DNA from: Aliidiomarina halalkaliphila
GTDB taxonomy: Bacteria > Pseudomonadota > Gammaproteobacteria > Enterobacterales > Alteromonadaceae
DNA: 64,000 nucleotides
Assembly: GCF_007096385.1 (NCBI RefSeq)
Contig: NZ_VJWL01000001.1
Location: 558,001-622,000, forward strand
Direction of reading: 5' to 3'
Shown here: positions 40,727 to 50,625 of the stretch, piece after piece
Numbering within the stretch: position 1 is the stretch's first letter
How the letters are laid out: every line of letters begins with the position of its first letter
Translations under genes and position numbers: made by a program
The notes under the pieces: generated by a model
Database searches by the model: none
The model's input: only the letters and a program-made list of their open reading frames with translations
What the model was told of the DNA's origin: nothing

Positions 40727-40897
40727 TTAGCCGGCGATGACTTTCTTACCTTTGTAGTAACCGTCAGCGGTTACGTGGTGACGAACGTGAGTTTCGCCGC
40801 TGGTCTGATCGACAGACAGCGCAGCGCCACCCAGTGCGTCATGTGAACGACGCATCCCGCGCTTAGAACGGGTTTTGCGGTTTTTTTGTACAGCCAT
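40727..40897 (-). CDS. rpmF: 50S ribosomal protein L32
   Basis: A short gene of 57 codons including the stop. The 56-residue product begins [20 protein letters not shown] and ends [10 protein letters not shown]. It is clearly L32 of the cysteine-free (zinc-independent) type. AGGAG lies nine bases before the ATG. Located between yceD and plsX, the conserved arrangement. Confidence 0.96.
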   Translation of the reverse strand: MAVQKNRKTRSKRGMRRSHDALGGAALSVDQTSGETHVRHHVTADGYYKGKKVIAG

Positions 40898-40918
40898 TTG
40901 ACTCGTCTCCTGAATCGT

Positions 40919-41437
40919 TTATTTCTTAAGCTTTTGTAACACAGCGAACGGATTTGGCTTTTCTGCTTCCTTTGGAAGCTCGCCCCAACTCATTGCGTCA
41001 CTCTTAATCGCACAGTCCTGCTCAGTATGCTTTGCCACAAGTGGCAAGGCGACCAGCAGCTCGTCTTCTACTAGGGGATGGAGCAGCACCTCTCCTAGCT
41101 CATTTAACACAGCTGCCTCGTAATGCTCCGGTAACTCTTCCGCGGTTTGCCGCCGGGTTATCGGTGCATACTGAAACTCTGTCTCTAGCTCCCAGGGCAT
41201 GGACTCTCCGCACCGCTGACAAGCTAACTCGACGTTTGCTCTCGCTCGACCACGAAAATAGTGAATCTTTTGCTCATCTGTATCAAACGTTAGCGTGACC
41301 TCTACGTCTGAACAGGGTGATGCCAGTACTTCATTAAAACGTGGCAAATTCTTCGAGGGGATAACCCCATCAAAAGAAAGACGTTTACCTGAATTTCGTA
41401 CCGGGTCAACCGAAAGCGGTATACGAACCTTTTGCAT
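40919..41437 (-). CDS. yceD: DUF177 protein YceD (23S rRNA accumulation protein)
   Basis: 172 residues, same size as E. coli YceD. It has a beta-rich N-terminus, CQRCGE (Cys73, Cys76) and an acidic VEDELLVALPLV block; the C-terminal Cys near residue 147 may complete a metal site. The family is associated with 23S rRNA accumulation and is nearly always next to rpmF. First gene of the leftward unit, divergent from maf across 188 bp. Confidence 0.92.
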   Translation of the reverse strand: MQKVRIPLSVDPVRNSGKRLSFDGVIPSKNLPRFNEVLASPCSDVEVTLTFDTDEQKIHYFRGRARANVELACQRCGESMPWELETEFQYAPITRRQTAEELPEHYEAAVLNELGEVLLHPLVEDELLVALPLVAKHTEQDCAIKSDAMSWGELPKEAEKPNPFAVLQKLKK

Positions 41438-41625
41438 AGCGCGCGAATGATAATGGTTGAAAGGTGGATAGTCAAAGAAATTTCACGTGCAAACCTCTGT
41501 TTTCACGAATTTCTCACCATTTTTGCTAGAACCCTACACAGAATGTATCGTTCATTGTGACAAATTAGCCACAGACCACTAGTTTACCATATAGTTAAGG
41601 GCTGCACACGAGAGGATTACACAAA

Positions 41626-42207
41626 ATGACTCTTCCTTTATTACTTGCTTCAAGCTCCCCCTTTCGACGTGATTTACTCACGAAGCTCGGGTTACCTTTT
41701 TCCCATGCGGCCCCAGATATTGATGAAAGCCCACTTGATGGCGAGTGTGCAAGCTCGTTGGTAGAACGGCTCTCGATACAAAAGGCCAATGCCCTCGCCC
41801 AGGCCTATCCAGCCCATCTCATTATTGGTTCCGATCAAGTGGCCGTAAATGCTGGCGTCATCTTGGGCAAACCCCACACAAAGGAGCGTGCCATCGCACA
41901 ATTACAAGCCTGTCGTGGTAATCATGTGACCTTTTATACAGGGTTAGCCGTGCTCAATTCACAGACTGGAAGCTGTTTTTCCTGCGTAGAGCCTTTTTCA
42001 GTACATTTTCGAGAATTAACCGACGCGCAGATTACCCGCTATATAGAACAGGAAGAGCCATTTCAATGCGCCGGTAGTTTTAAAAGCGAAGGGTTAGGCA
42101 TTACGTTATTTAAGCGCATGCAGGGAGACGACCCCAATGCTTTAGTTGGTCTCCCACTGATACGCTTAGTAGATTTACTCGCTCGCCACGGGCTTGAGTT
42201 GCCCTAG
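41626..42207 (+). CDS. maf: Maf-like nucleotide pyrophosphatase (YceF type)
   Basis: 193-residue Maf protein that hydrolyses modified or non-canonical nucleotides; by position and similarity the YceF (m7GTP) subgroup. LASSSPFRRDLL near 7-18, IDESPLDGE, the catalytic IGSDQVA and KPHTKERAIAQLQ are the family blocks. Divergent from yceD and convergent with the next gene, with a 33-bp overlap of coding ends. Confidence 0.94.
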   Translation: MTLPLLLASSSPFRRDLLTKLGLPFSHAAPDIDESPLDGECASSLVERLSIQKANALAQAYPAHLIIGSDQVAVNAGVILGKPHTKERAIAQLQACRGNHVTFYTGLAVLNSQTGSCFSCVEPFSVHFRELTDAQITRYIEQEEPFQCAGSFKSEGLGITLFKRMQGDDPNALVGLPLIRLVDLLARHGLELP

Positions 42208-42882
42208 TCGCCCGTTATTTATATCCGCAAGCCAGGTTGGTAACTGCTGCAATTGAGAAAAAACTGTAAGCGGCGCTTCTTGTTGAAGTCGCGTCGCATC
42301 GTGTACGCCCCAGGCCACACCAGCACTTGCTACACCCGCGTTGTTGGCCATTTGTAAATCAAATTGAGAATCTCCAATCATGACGGCCTGCTGTGGCAAG
42401 GTTCCTGTGCCGACAAGAATGTCATTCAACATCTGTGGGTGCGGCTTCGACATGGCTTCATCGGCGCAACGGGAAGCGCTAAAGAATTGACCGGTATTGG
42501 TTTCGCGCCAGGCACGCTCAAGCCCTTGCCGCGCTTTCCCCGTAGCCACCGCCAATTGATAACCTTGCCCATGTAACTCCGCAAGAACTTCGTGAGCGCT
42601 AGGAAACATGGGCGATGGAGTCGCATCCGTGTGTACGTATAACTCGCGATACACCGCAATGAGACGCTGTTGTTCATCTGGGTCATAACAGTCAAATAAG
42701 CGCTCTAAAGCGACCCACAAACTCAGGCCGATAATATCTTTTACGGCGGATTCAGCAGGCACTGGGAGACCGGTCTGCTGCGCCATCTTTTGCATACAGG
42801 AGACAATCCGCGGGACGGAATCCATCAAGGTTCCATCCCAATCAAATATCAAAAGTGAAAAACCGGTCGTGTTTTCAGTCAC
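42175..42882 (-). CDS. HAD-IA family hydrolase (phosphoglycolate phosphatase-like)
   Basis: 235 residues. HAD motif I is FDWDGTLMDS (catalytic Asp14, Asp16), motif II is VATGKAR, and motifs III/IV are SKPHP and VMIGDSQFDLQMA. The start codon is GTG; no ATG is available before motif I. It follows rluC by 94 bp, a placement seen in other Alteromonadales and Pseudomonas. Substrate unknown; probably a small phosphorylated metabolite. Its 3' end overlaps maf. Confidence 0.88.
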   Translation of the reverse strand: MTENTTGFSLLIFDWDGTLMDSVPRIVSCMQKMAQQTGLPVPAESAVKDIIGLSLWVALERLFDCYDPDEQQRLIAVYRELYVHTDATPSPMFPSAHEVLAELHGQGYQLAVATGKARQGLERAWRETNTGQFFSASRCADEAMSKPHPQMLNDILVGTGTLPQQAVMIGDSQFDLQMANNAGVASAGVAWGVHDATRLQQEAPLTVFSQLQQLPTWLADINNGRLGQLKPVASE

Positions 42883-42976
42883 AGTAAGGCGCTCTTGTTA
42901 GATTTATCGTTTTTTATGTTTGTTACGTGTGGGCACAAAGCGACATCAACAACTTTATTCGGACAGCCCTTTAGGC

Positions 42977-43942
42977 TTAGCTCACGCCTTTTCGTAATTT
43001 TATGATCACCTGATTCAAGTCGTTATCTAGAGGTGCATGAAATTGCATTTTCTCACCAGTTTTCGGATGGGTGATCTGTAAACGCTCTGCATGCAAAAAT
43101 AAGCGCCCTAGCCCTAACACTTTGAGTTGCTCATCAAACCCACGGATGCCGTACTTATTATCCATGGCAATAGGGTGCCCTACACATTGTGTATGAACGC
43201 GAATTTGGTGGGTACGGCCAGTAACCGGTGAGGCTTCTACTAATGTGGCGGAAATATCACTCAAGGGAAACCGCTCGCGTACTTTAAAACGTGTTAACGA
43301 AGGCTTTCCCTCTGCATCAGTGCGCACAATCCGTTCACCTGATTGCAACGTATTTTTTTGCAATGACTGGTCAACTTTCTTAATTTTGCCAGGCCAGGAG
43401 CCGTACACCAGCGCAACATAGGTCTTTTCCATGTCCTTGTCGCGCAGTTGTTCATGCAGTGAACGTAATGCCGAACGCTTCTTCGCAACCATCAACAAGC
43501 CCGATGTATCGCGGTCTAATCGATGTACAAGCTCAAGAAATTTGGCTTGCGGCCGCAACGCGCGGAGTCCTTCGATTAACCCATAATGCAACCCGCTACC
43601 ACCATGCACCGCCATTCCAGCCGGCTTATTTACGACCAGCATTGCATCATCTTCAAATATAATCGCCTGCTCTAATCCTGCGATTTTATCCAATTTAGGG
43701 TTAGGTAACGCCTGTTTCTCGGCCACCCGCACTGGCGGGATGCGCACTTCATCGCCGTCACATAACCGATATTCAGGCTTAATACGTTTTTTATTCACGC
43801 GCACTTCGCCTTTTCGAACAATCCGATAGATCATGCTCTTAGGCACGCCTTTCAGTTGATTCAATAGAAAGTTGTCAATGCGCTGCCCTGCTTCGTCAGC
43901 ATTAATTTGATAAAACCGGACTTGCGGTTGAGAGTCTGTCAT
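42977..43942 (-). CDS. rluC: 23S rRNA pseudouridine synthase RluC
   Basis: Modifies U955, U2504 and U2580 of 23S rRNA (E. coli numbering). 321 residues. An N-terminal S4 RNA-binding domain (about 20-80) contains GQRIDNFL and VNKKRIKPEYRL. The catalytic motif is VHRLDRDTSGLL (Asp near 145). The ATG at 43942 fits E. coli RluC; the longer frame to 44014 adds unconserved sequence. Divergent from rne. Confidence 0.95.
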   Translation of the reverse strand: MTDSQPQVRFYQINADEAGQRIDNFLLNQLKGVPKSMIYRIVRKGEVRVNKKRIKPEYRLCDGDEVRIPPVRVAEKQALPNPKLDKIAGLEQAIIFEDDAMLVVNKPAGMAVHGGSGLHYGLIEGLRALRPQAKFLELVHRLDRDTSGLLMVAKKRSALRSLHEQLRDKDMEKTYVALVYGSWPGKIKKVDQSLQKNTLQSGERIVRTDAEGKPSLTRFKVRERFPLSDISATLVEASPVTGRTHQIRVHTQCVGHPIAMDNKYGIRGFDEQLKVLGLGRLFLHAERLQITHPKTGEKMQFHAPLDNDLNQVIIKLRKGVS

Positions 43943-44442
43943 GGGCGAAAAGCTACGGCCTGTGAATACAAAAATAATGACGGCGATTTTACCATGAGCC
44001 GTTGCGGAACGCACGGCCTCTCAATGGCATGAGCTAGAAATGCTGCTTGTCAGATGGCGCTGTAAATGCGACAATACAGTGTCAGACTAAATAGGTCTGG
44101 TAATAATATTTTTCTCGATGAATTTTTCTCGAAAGCACAACACTGAAAGATGTAGTGAACGCCTGTTTCGGCATGTAAGAAATTTATTGTTACACGTAAC
44201 CACCGTCACCATGATCGGTCGCGGAAGTGATACGGGTAACTTCGTAGCAAATTCCAGTGAATAGCTACGGTAAAAGATAAGTACAGTAAACATAAGACAG
44301 CATTGGCTTTGTCGTACAACCTAGAAAAGAGCGCACCACCCAACGATACGGTGCCAGACGACAGACTGTGCAACGGAACAGGACCGTTAGCAGCGGTACA
44401 GTGTTGTGATTTCGTACCTTTTAAACGTATGAGTCACAATCT
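43943..44442. other. 500-bp rluC-rne divergent region with long rne leader
   Basis: No gene is seen. A plus-strand promoter, TTGTCA (44047-44052), 17 bases, GACAAT (44070-44075), would start transcription near 44082 and give an rne leader of about 361 nt. This is the length known for E. coli, where the leader lets RNase E control its own mRNA. Small hairpins include CAGAC/GTCTG at 44083-44099 and AACGG/CCGTT near 44374-44391. Whether the autoregulatory hairpin is conserved needs structural comparison. Confidence 0.5.
44047..44075 (+). promoter_or_regulatory. Predicted rne promoter
   Basis: TTGTCA and GACAAT separated by 17 bases, about 367 bases upstream of the rne ATG. Four to five of six positions match the consensus in each hexamer. 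Confidence 0.5.
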
Positions 44443-47400
44443 ATGAAAAGAATGCTAATAAATGCCACGCAACAGGAAGAACTCCGTGTTGCGCTGGTTG
44501 ATGGACAAAAATTATTTGATTTGGACATTGAAAGTCCTGGTCACGAACAAAAGAAATCAAACATCTACAAGGGTAAAATTACCCGCGTTGAACCAAGCCT
44601 AGAAGCTGCCTTTGTCGACTATGGCGCTGAGCGTCATGGCTTCCTCCCGTTAAAAGAAATTGCACGCACCTACTTCCCGAAAAACTATAAATTCGATGGC
44701 CGTCCGAACATTCGTGACGTGGTTAAAGAAGGTCAAGAAGTCATCGTGCAAGTCGATAAAGAAGAGCGCGGCCAAAAAGGTGCCGCCCTCACCACCTTTA
44801 TCTCACTCGCGGGTAGTTACCTTGTATTAATGCCAAACAACCCACGTGCCGGTGGTATTTCCCGTCGCATTGAAGGCGACGAGCGCACCCAGCTTAAAGA
44901 CGCGCTTTCCACCCTAGAAGTACCGGATGGTATGGGCTTAATCGTACGTACCGCAGGTGTCGGTAAATCTGCCGAAGAGCTCGCCTGGGATTTAAACGTC
45001 CTTATGCATCACTGGACGGCTATTGAACAAGTTTCAGCAAGCCGCCCTGCTCCGTTCCTCGTGCACCAAGAATCCAACGTGATTTTTCGTGCGATTCGAG
45101 ACTATTTGCGTCGTGATATCGGCGAAATCTTGATCGATGACGAGAGTATTTTTGAGCAATCCCGTGAGCACATTAAAGTTGTTCGCCCAGACTTTATGAG
45201 CCGCGTGAAACTTTACAAAGGCGATGTGCCTTTATTTAGTCATTATCAAATCGAAAGCCAAATTGAATCCGCCTTCCAACGCGAAGTTCGGTTACCTTCC
45301 GGCGGTTCGATCGTGATAGACCCAACTGAAGCTCTCACCTCTATTGATATTAACTCCGCAAAAGCAACAAAAGGTGGGGATATCGAAGAGACCGCATTGC
45401 AAACCAACTTAGAAGCGGCGGATGAAATTGCGCGGCAACTACGTTTGCGCGATGTGGGTGGACTGATCGTGATCGATTTTATCGACATGACCCCACCAAA
45501 ACATCAGCGTGAAGTGGAGAATCGTTTACGTGAAGCCTTGAAACAAGATCGGGCTCGTGTACAAACCGCGCGCATTTCTCGTTTTGGTCTTTTGGAAATG
45601 TCGCGTCAACGTTTACGCCCTTCTCTTGGGGAGTCAGCAAACCATGTGTGTCCGCGTTGTGATGGTCAAGGTACGATCCGCAGTGACGAATCACTGGCTC
45701 TATCGGTTCTGCGCTTAATTGAAGAAGAAGCACTCAAAGATAACACTGCTCAGGTAAATGCGCAGGTACCTGTTACCGTGGCGACCTACCTATTAAACGA
45801 GAAGCGCGCTGCATTACGTACCATCGAGCAGCGCAATGGTGTAGTGGTATTGGTGATTCCAAACCAACATTTAGATACACCACACTTTGATGTCGCACGC
45901 TTGCGCAAAGACGAAATTGAAGAAGTGCAAAGCTACCGTCTATTGCAAGCAGCAGACATCAAAGAAATCGAATTTGCGGCACCAAAAGAGAAAGTCGCCG
46001 ATGAACCTGCATTAAAATCGCTTAATGCACCTGGTCCGGCACCCATCCCGTCGCCACAAATAGCAACGAAAGCAACGGAAGTCGCAAAAGGCCCAGGCCT
46101 GTTTGCGAAACTCGGCAAATGGTTATCATCGCTGGTAAGCAGCGACGAAGAGAGCAACGAGAAGAAACCGCAAACTCAGTCAAATCGCCAAGGTCAGCAA
46201 GGCAATCGTGATGATCGCCGTCGTCGTGGCAATGGAAACCGCAATCGTCGCGGTAGCAGCCAACGTTCAGGCCGCGGTCAAAACGATGATCGGAAAGCAA
46301 AAACCGACGAGCAAACAACGAAAACCACAGACGCGCGCGAGCCGCAGGATAAAACTGAGCAAAAAGGCGCAGAGCGTTCAAGTGAGAATCGTCCACGCCG
46401 GAATCGCCGCCGTCGTGGTGGCAAGTCGCAGTCCGAGCAAGCAGCAAAGGCAAATGAAACCCAAGCAGCAAGCCCAGATAGCGACACAGCGGTGTCGCAC
46501 GATGATTCAGGTCAACAGCCAAAAGAGCGCCGTGAGCGTCGTCAGTTAGACAAGAGTGTTCGTTTAGGCAAAGGCGCAGCACCTGCACCGAAGCCAGAGC
46601 CGACATTAGAGTCAGATACGAAGAAGGCAGAGTCTGATAATAAAACTCAGCCAGAGACGCAAGTAGCGCAAACCGACACCGTGGATAACACGGCAGATAA
46701 GCTGACACAAAATAACGAGTCACAACTACAAGACAGCATCGAGACGAAGGGTGAGCAAGCGCCTGGAGCCGATGAGGCAACAGAAGCCACTGTGGCAAAA
46801 GACGCTACTGAGAAAAAACCACGTCGCCGTACCCGTCGCAAAGCTGAGAAAAAAGACGACCAGCCAACGACTGACATAGAGGCAGAAATCGCGTCTACCG
46901 AAGTAGCAGATACAAGCCCGTCTGAAACTGCTCAGAGTGATTCAGCTATGGCTCCTGCAGAAGATGCAGAGCAAACATCTGCGAACGCCTCGGATGAAAT
47001 ATCAGCTGACAAACCAAAACGCGGACGCCCTGCCAAAAAGGCAGCAACCACTGACGATACGGCTAAAACTAGCGAAAGTGATGTCGCAGAGACCCCTGCT
47101 GAGGAAGCTCAAGTCAGCAAGAAAGCGGATTCAGACGAAGCGACGGCGCAAGACACAGAGGTCGATCCAACGTCTGAAAGCACTGTCGACAAAGCGGACG
47201 AGGCAGCCCCTAAGTCTGAACAGACTGCTGAGCAATCGACAGAAGCGGAAGTAGAAGCAGCTCCAACTGCAGAAACACCAGCGTCTGAAGACACGGTAGC
47301 GAAACCTGCAGAAGCAGCGGCAACGCCGAAGCCAGTAGATAAGCCTGTTAAGACGGTTGCACCGGCGCAAATATTACGTGCCAGTGCAGCTATGGCAAAA

Positions 47401-47556
47401 GCCCCGGCTGCACCTATTGCAGACGATGTTCAGTTCCCGGGCGCGCGTAGCGATTCGGAACGTGAAGCGGTTCCGCACTCGGGCCGCACCTCTGGGATTT
47501 CAGGTGCAGTTAACGCAGCGAAGTCAGATACAACGCGCTGCCAGGCTGAAAGTTAA
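44443..47556 (+). CDS. rne: Ribonuclease E
   Basis: Endonuclease and scaffold of the RNA degradosome, 1037 residues (E. coli 1061). An S1 domain (about 37-120), the 5'-sensor/RNase H-like part and the DNase I-like site with Asp302 and Asp345 lead to the zinc-link CPRC (Cys403, Cys406). After about 515 the protein becomes disordered: an amphipathic helix [14 protein letters not shown] (about 553-566) resembles the E. coli membrane anchor. Arginine-rich RNA-binding patches lie at about 589-611, 649-661 and near 790. A roughly 250-residue Ala/Glu/Thr/Asp-rich tail follows. The end ([11 protein letters not shown] and beyond) may include partner sites. Strong terminator downstream. Confidence 0.96.
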   Translation: MKRMLINATQQEELRVALVDGQKLFDLDIESPGHEQKKSNIYKGKITRVEPSLEAAFVDYGAERHGFLPLKEIARTYFPKNYKFDGRPNIRDVVKEGQEVIVQVDKEERGQKGAALTTFISLAGSYLVLMPNNPRAGGISRRIEGDERTQLKDALSTLEVPDGMGLIVRTAGVGKSAEELAWDLNVLMHHWTAIEQVSASRPAPFLVHQESNVIFRAIRDYLRRDIGEILIDDESIFEQSREHIKVVRPDFMSRVKLYKGDVPLFSHYQIESQIESAFQREVRLPSGGSIVIDPTEALTSIDINSAKATKGGDIEETALQTNLEAADEIARQLRLRDVGGLIVIDFIDMTPPKHQREVENRLREALKQDRARVQTARISRFGLLEMSRQRLRPSLGESANHVCPRCDGQGTIRSDESLALSVLRLIEEEALKDNTAQVNAQVPVTVATYLLNEKRAALRTIEQRNGVVVLVIPNQHLDTPHFDVARLRKDEIEEVQSYRLLQAADIKEIEFAAPKEKVADEPALKSLNAPGPAPIPSPQIATKATEVAKGPGLFAKLGKWLSSLVSSDEESNEKKPQTQSNRQGQQGNRDDRRRRGNGNRNRRGSSQRSGRGQNDDRKAKTDEQTTKTTDAREPQDKTEQKGAERSSENRPRRNRRRRGGKSQSEQAAKANETQAASPDSDTAVSHDDSGQQPKERRERRQLDKSVRLGKGAAPAPKPEPTLESDTKKAESDNKTQPETQVAQTDTVDNTADKLTQNNESQLQDSIETKGEQAPGADEATEATVAKDATEKKPRRRTRRKAEKKDDQPTTDIEAEIASTEVADTSPSETAQSDSAMAPAEDAEQTSANASDEISADKPKRGRPAKKAATTDDTAKTSESDVAETPAEEAQVSKKADSDEATAQDTEVDPTSESTVDKADEAAPKSEQTAEQSTEAEVEAAPTAETPASEDTVAKPAEAAATPKPVDKPVKTVAPAQILRASAAMAKAPAAPIADDVQFPGARSDSEREAVPHSGRTSGISGAVNAAKSDTTRCQAES

Positions 47557-47603
47557 GCTACACCGCTTACGGAAACTCTAATTGGGTTTCCAAACAGCAT
47601 AAG

Positions 47604-47638
47604 AAAAGCCGGTTTATCACAGATAAACCGGCTTTTTT
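47604..47638. terminator. Terminator after rne, possibly bidirectional
   Basis: A perfect 15-bp stem (47604-47618 with 47622-47636, loop ACA) is followed by a run of T residues to 47638. On the minus strand the stem is followed by TTTTCTT, so it may also end the convergent comEA-like gene. Confidence 0.92.
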
Positions 47639-47659
47639 GTATCCCTTTCCTAATGGCTC

Positions 47660-48001
47660 TTACAAGATAATACGTTCACGATTTTCGTTAAGTACCTTGA
47701 TGCCTAGGCCACGCACCTGAAGCAGTTGATCAACATCGGTGAAGCCACCCAGTGATTCGCGCAGCTCTATAATAGCTCGAGCGCGCGCAAGCCCTACTCC
47801 ACGTAGTTTGGCTGCAAGCTCTTCAACGCTAGCGCGATTAATATTGACGGTTTCCTGGGTTGCTTCACTGCGCATGGTATGAGTGTGCGCAGACATAGAC
47901 TCGAGCACAACGGTAGTCGCCGATGCCGACATCATATGCAGTGACGACGACGCGATAAGTGCGGTGAAAACAATAGATAGAACGCGTTTTTGATAATGCA
48001 T
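47660..48001 (-). CDS. ComEA-type helix-hairpin-helix DNA-binding protein
   Basis: 113 residues. A signal peptide (KR near residue 5, hydrophobic 8-20, likely cleavage after ASA around 27) is followed by a linker and a paired helix-hairpin-helix domain from about 51. It starts VNINRASVEELAAKLRGVG and ends VRGLGIKVLNENRERI. ComEA proteins bind incoming DNA in the periplasm during natural transformation; E. coli YbaV is similar. A possible -10, TATACT, lies on the minus strand at 48051-48056. GAGGG precedes the ATG. Competence itself cannot be judged from one gene. Confidence 0.88.
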   Translation of the reverse strand: MHYQKRVLSIVFTALIASSSLHMMSASATTVVLESMSAHTHTMRSEATQETVNINRASVEELAAKLRGVGLARARAIIELRESLGGFTDVDQLLQVRGLGIKVLNENRERIIL

Positions 48002-48077
48002 AAATAATCCCTCTTATGTGTGAACACAGCGGTCCGTGCTGCGTTCTCACAGTATAGATTGAGGAATTAAATCGTTA

Positions 48078-48785
48078 CTAGGAAAGAACTTGAGATATTT
48101 CGTGGTTAATTGCGGAAAGCATATCGTTCGGTGTTGCACTCTCGCGAATGGGTCGCCCCATCACTAAATAATCAACGCCTGCTTGGATCGCCGCTGTTGG
48201 TGTCATCACGCGGTGCTGATCGTGACTATCACTCCCCTGTGGCCGTATTCCTGGGGTAACCAGCAAGAATTTATCACCTAACGCGGCCTTAAGCATAAGC
48301 GCTTCCCGTGCGGAGCAAACCACGCCATCCAAGCCGCTCGTTTTTGCTAACTGTGCTAGTGCTAGAACTTGCTCATTCAATTCACGCTCAACGCCAGTAC
48401 TCGCCAATGTTTCCTTGTCCATGCTGGTAAGTACAGTCACTGCAATGAGTTTAGGTGCACTATCACCATAAGGCGCTAATGCGTCTTTGGCCGCATCCAG
48501 CATAGCTTTGCCACCACTGGCATGCACATTCACCATCCACACTCCAAGCTCAGCAGCGGCACGCACAGCCTTCGCTACTGTATTCGGGATATCATGAAAT
48601 TTCAGGTCCAGGAAAACCTCAAAACCACGGCGGTGCAGCTCACGAATGAAATCAGGACCGGTAGCAGTAAACAACTCTTTGCCCACCTTAAGTCTGCATT
48701 CGTCGGGATTAATGGTCGAAATACACTGGAGCGCATCCTGTGCGTTGTCAAAATCAAGAGCTAAGATGATTCGTTTTTCCGTCAT
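48078..48785 (-). CDS. pyrF: Orotidine 5'-phosphate decarboxylase
   Basis: Last step of UMP synthesis; 235 residues. LALDFDN lies near 8-14, the catalytic block is [11 protein letters not shown] near 60, and the phosphate-binding end reads [10 protein letters not shown] near 208. Start overlaps the lapB stop as ATGA. lapAB-pyrF order is conserved with E. coli. Confidence 0.96.
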   Translation of the reverse strand: MTEKRIILALDFDNAQDALQCISTINPDECRLKVGKELFTATGPDFIRELHRRGFEVFLDLKFHDIPNTVAKAVRAAAELGVWMVNVHASGGKAMLDAAKDALAPYGDSAPKLIAVTVLTSMDKETLASTGVERELNEQVLALAQLAKTSGLDGVVCSAREALMLKAALGDKFLLVTPGIRPQGSDSHDQHRVMTPTAAIQAGVDYLVMGRPIRESATPNDMLSAINHEISQVLS

Positions 48786-49939
48786 TCGCCGTCGAGTCCT
48801 CGCGTTGGTTTAATCGATCCCCAGTACTTGCAGGATGGGCAGTGCCAATAGAGTGTCTGTCCTGAAAAGCCGCAATGTCTGCAGCGATAGCGAGAGCGCT
48901 GCTTCAGTTGCTCCGACACCATAGTGGCTAACATGTGTAAACTCTTTTTTGCCTTGCCCGAGTCGGCAGAAGCCACATTGAATTCAATCAATTTATGAAA
49001 CGCCCGCATAGTTGGGTTTTTCTGTAATGCAACCAGCATAAACTGCTCTGCGGCTTCTCTGTCGTTTCGCTTCGCTATAATGTCTGCTAGCATCACCACA
49101 GCGCTAGCACAGGGCTTTTCCATCACAATATCGTGTAAGAAACTGACTAAGCCTTCTTGGTCATCGAGATCGTCATAAGCTGTACGCAATAGCGGCAGCA
49201 CTTCGGGTATAAAATCTGGATCCGCATCAGCGACCGGCAGTAAATAAGCCAACGCCTTCTTTGGTTTCTCCTCACCAAGCCACCAACGCCCCAGTGCTAA
49301 ACGGGCACGAATGCAGTCTTTATCGTGTTTCAGGGCTTTCTCGTAGAACTTCAGGGTGGCTTCAGCGTCCTGTTGCGCATCCGCAAGTTCACAATATAGC
49401 TGGGCGACCACGGGCAATACGGACTTGTCTTGTTTCGATAGCTTAAGTGCGACCCAAATGGCTTTATCCCATTCGTGAGTCGCCTCATATAACGAAAGCA
49501 GATTAGCGAGGCTTTCAGCTTGGTAGGTTGAGTGTTGTTGTAATTCTGAAAACATTTTCTCGGCACGGTCATATAGGCCTGCCGACAAATAATCCTGACC
49601 CAGCTCAAACATCGCATGATGGCGTTCTTGTTCCGATAGCGAGGGACGGGAAATTAAATTTTGGTGGATGCGAATCGCTCGCTCAACTTCACCGCGACGG
49701 CGAAAGAGCTTGCCCAAAGTCCAGTGGGTTTCAATAGTTTCGCTATCGATATCAAGCATGTCGATAAAAAGGTCAACGGCTTTATCACTTTGTTCGGAAA
49801 GTAACAGGTTGATCCCTGTTACATAATTGCGTGAGAACTCTTCTTGTTCTTTGCGCTGTTCAACGCGGACACTGTTGCGCCCCATGAACCAGCCATAGGC
49901 AGCAGCAACTGGCAACAACAGGAACAGCAGTTCGAGCAT
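48782..49939 (-). CDS. lapB: Lipopolysaccharide assembly protein LapB
   Basis: Inner-membrane adaptor that links LPS synthesis to FtsH degradation of LpxC. 385 residues (E. coli 389). One N-terminal membrane helix (about 2-18), a tetratricopeptide array through about 340, and a C-terminal rubredoxin-type knuckle with Cys353, 356, 367 and 370 (CRHC, CPSC). Three bases after lapA. Confidence 0.95.
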   Translation of the reverse strand: MLELLFLLLPVAAAYGWFMGRNSVRVEQRKEQEEFSRNYVTGINLLLSEQSDKAVDLFIDMLDIDSETIETHWTLGKLFRRRGEVERAIRIHQNLISRPSLSEQERHHAMFELGQDYLSAGLYDRAEKMFSELQQHSTYQAESLANLLSLYEATHEWDKAIWVALKLSKQDKSVLPVVAQLYCELADAQQDAEATLKFYEKALKHDKDCIRARLALGRWWLGEEKPKKALAYLLPVADADPDFIPEVLPLLRTAYDDLDDQEGLVSFLHDIVMEKPCASAVVMLADIIAKRNDREAAEQFMLVALQKNPTMRAFHKLIEFNVASADSGKAKKSLHMLATMVSEQLKQRSRYRCRHCGFSGQTLYWHCPSCKYWGSIKPTRGLDGE

Positions 49940-49942
49940 TGG

Positions 49943-50203
49943 CTATTTGGCTCCAGCAGATTTAACTAATGCTTTTTTGAGCCGACGCACTTGCCATTTC
50001 AACCGCCAGTAGCCAAGTGAAACTGTGAGCAAGCCCAAGGCATACCCCAGAAATAAAGTAACACCCAAAATACTCGCTACCGAGAACGTACGTTCTACCA
50101 CGAGCAGATTTAAGGATACCTCTTGGGCGTTGTGTTTACCGATGATAAACGCCAGTAAAAACAGCAAAATCACAGGTATCAAGATTAAGATTACACGAGC
50201 CAT
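49943..50203 (-). CDS. lapA: Lipopolysaccharide assembly protein LapA (DUF1049)
   Basis: 86-residue membrane protein with two helices (about 3-21 and 43-64) and a basic C-terminus LKWQVRRLKKALVK. Works next to LapB. AGGG lies before the ATG at 50203. Confidence 0.92.
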   Translation of the reverse strand: MARVILILIPVILLFLLAFIIGKHNAQEVSLNLLVVERTFSVASILGVTLFLGYALGLLTVSLGYWRLKWQVRRLKKALVKSAGAK

Positions 50204-50227
50204 AACAAATCCCTGAACGGCGCTGCA

Positions 50228-50261
50228 AATAAAAAAGGCACGCCATTATAGCATGCCTTTT
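50228..50261 (-). terminator. Terminator after ihfB
   Basis: On the minus strand AAGGCATGC pairs with GCGTGCCTT (one G-U) around a 7-base loop and is followed by TTTTTTATTT. On the plus strand the same position is a C-A mismatch, so it is leftward. Confidence 0.75.
50245..50253 (-). promoter_or_regulatory. Extended -10 promoter for lapA inside the ihfB terminator
   Basis: TGCTATAAT on the minus strand is a perfect extended -10 (TGnTATAAT). No good -35 is seen, normal for extended -10 promoters. A start near 50238 would give a leader of about 35 nt for lapA. It lies exactly in the loop of the ihfB terminator hairpin. Confidence 0.6.
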
Positions 50262-50289
50262 CGGAATTACGTCTAACCGACAACGACGG

Positions 50290-50580
50290 TTACCCTTGAA
50301 TTGATTCGTTGACACGTTCCCGTAGCGCTTTTCCCGGCTTGAAATGAGGCACATACTTGCCCCCCAATTCAACTTGTTGGCCAGTTTTTGGATTCCGGCC
50401 TATCCGAGGTCTACGGAAATGAAGCGAAAAGCTTCCAAATCCACGAATCTCAATACGGTCACCATCTGCCAAAGAATGAACCATGATTTCGAGAATTTCT
50501 CGTACACCACGCTCCACGTCTTTTGGCTGCAGCTCAGGCTGCTTCGCAATCAAAATTTCAATCAGTTCAGACTTCGTCAT
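50290..50580 (-). CDS. ihfB: Integration host factor subunit beta
   Basis: 96-residue DNA-bending HU-family protein; forms a heterodimer with IhfA. The DNA-binding arm reads [21 protein letters not shown]-like around 46-66, with the IHF-type Arg-Pro. AAGGA precedes the ATG. Located downstream of rpsA as in most gammaproteobacteria. Confidence 0.96.
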   Translation of the reverse strand: MTKSELIEILIAKQPELQPKDVERGVREILEIMVHSLADGDRIEIRGFGSFSLHFRRPRIGRNPKTGQQVELGGKYVPHFKPGKALRERVNESIQG

Positions 50581-50625
50581 AACGGATCCTTAATGATTTA
50601 CAAAGCAGCCATACAAAACGAGCTA

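Noticed and set aside
42883-42976. Terminator between rluC and the HAD gene
   Set aside because: Only a 4-bp AGCC/GGCT stem with no U run is visible.
42977-44014. 24-residue N-terminal extension of RluC
   Set aside because: The extension is not conserved; the start at 43942 matches known RluC.
46022-46798. Long antisense open frame of 258 codons opposite rne
   Set aside because: It mirrors the codon-biased, low-complexity tail of RNase E; the product is Arg/Cys/Leu-rich with no family pattern or ribosome site.
46500-47556. Frameshift at the 3' end of rne
   Set aside because: The other frames also stay open, but the tail keeps the same Ala/Glu-rich character until [11 protein letters not shown], a motif like the E. 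coli end, and a good terminator follows the stop.
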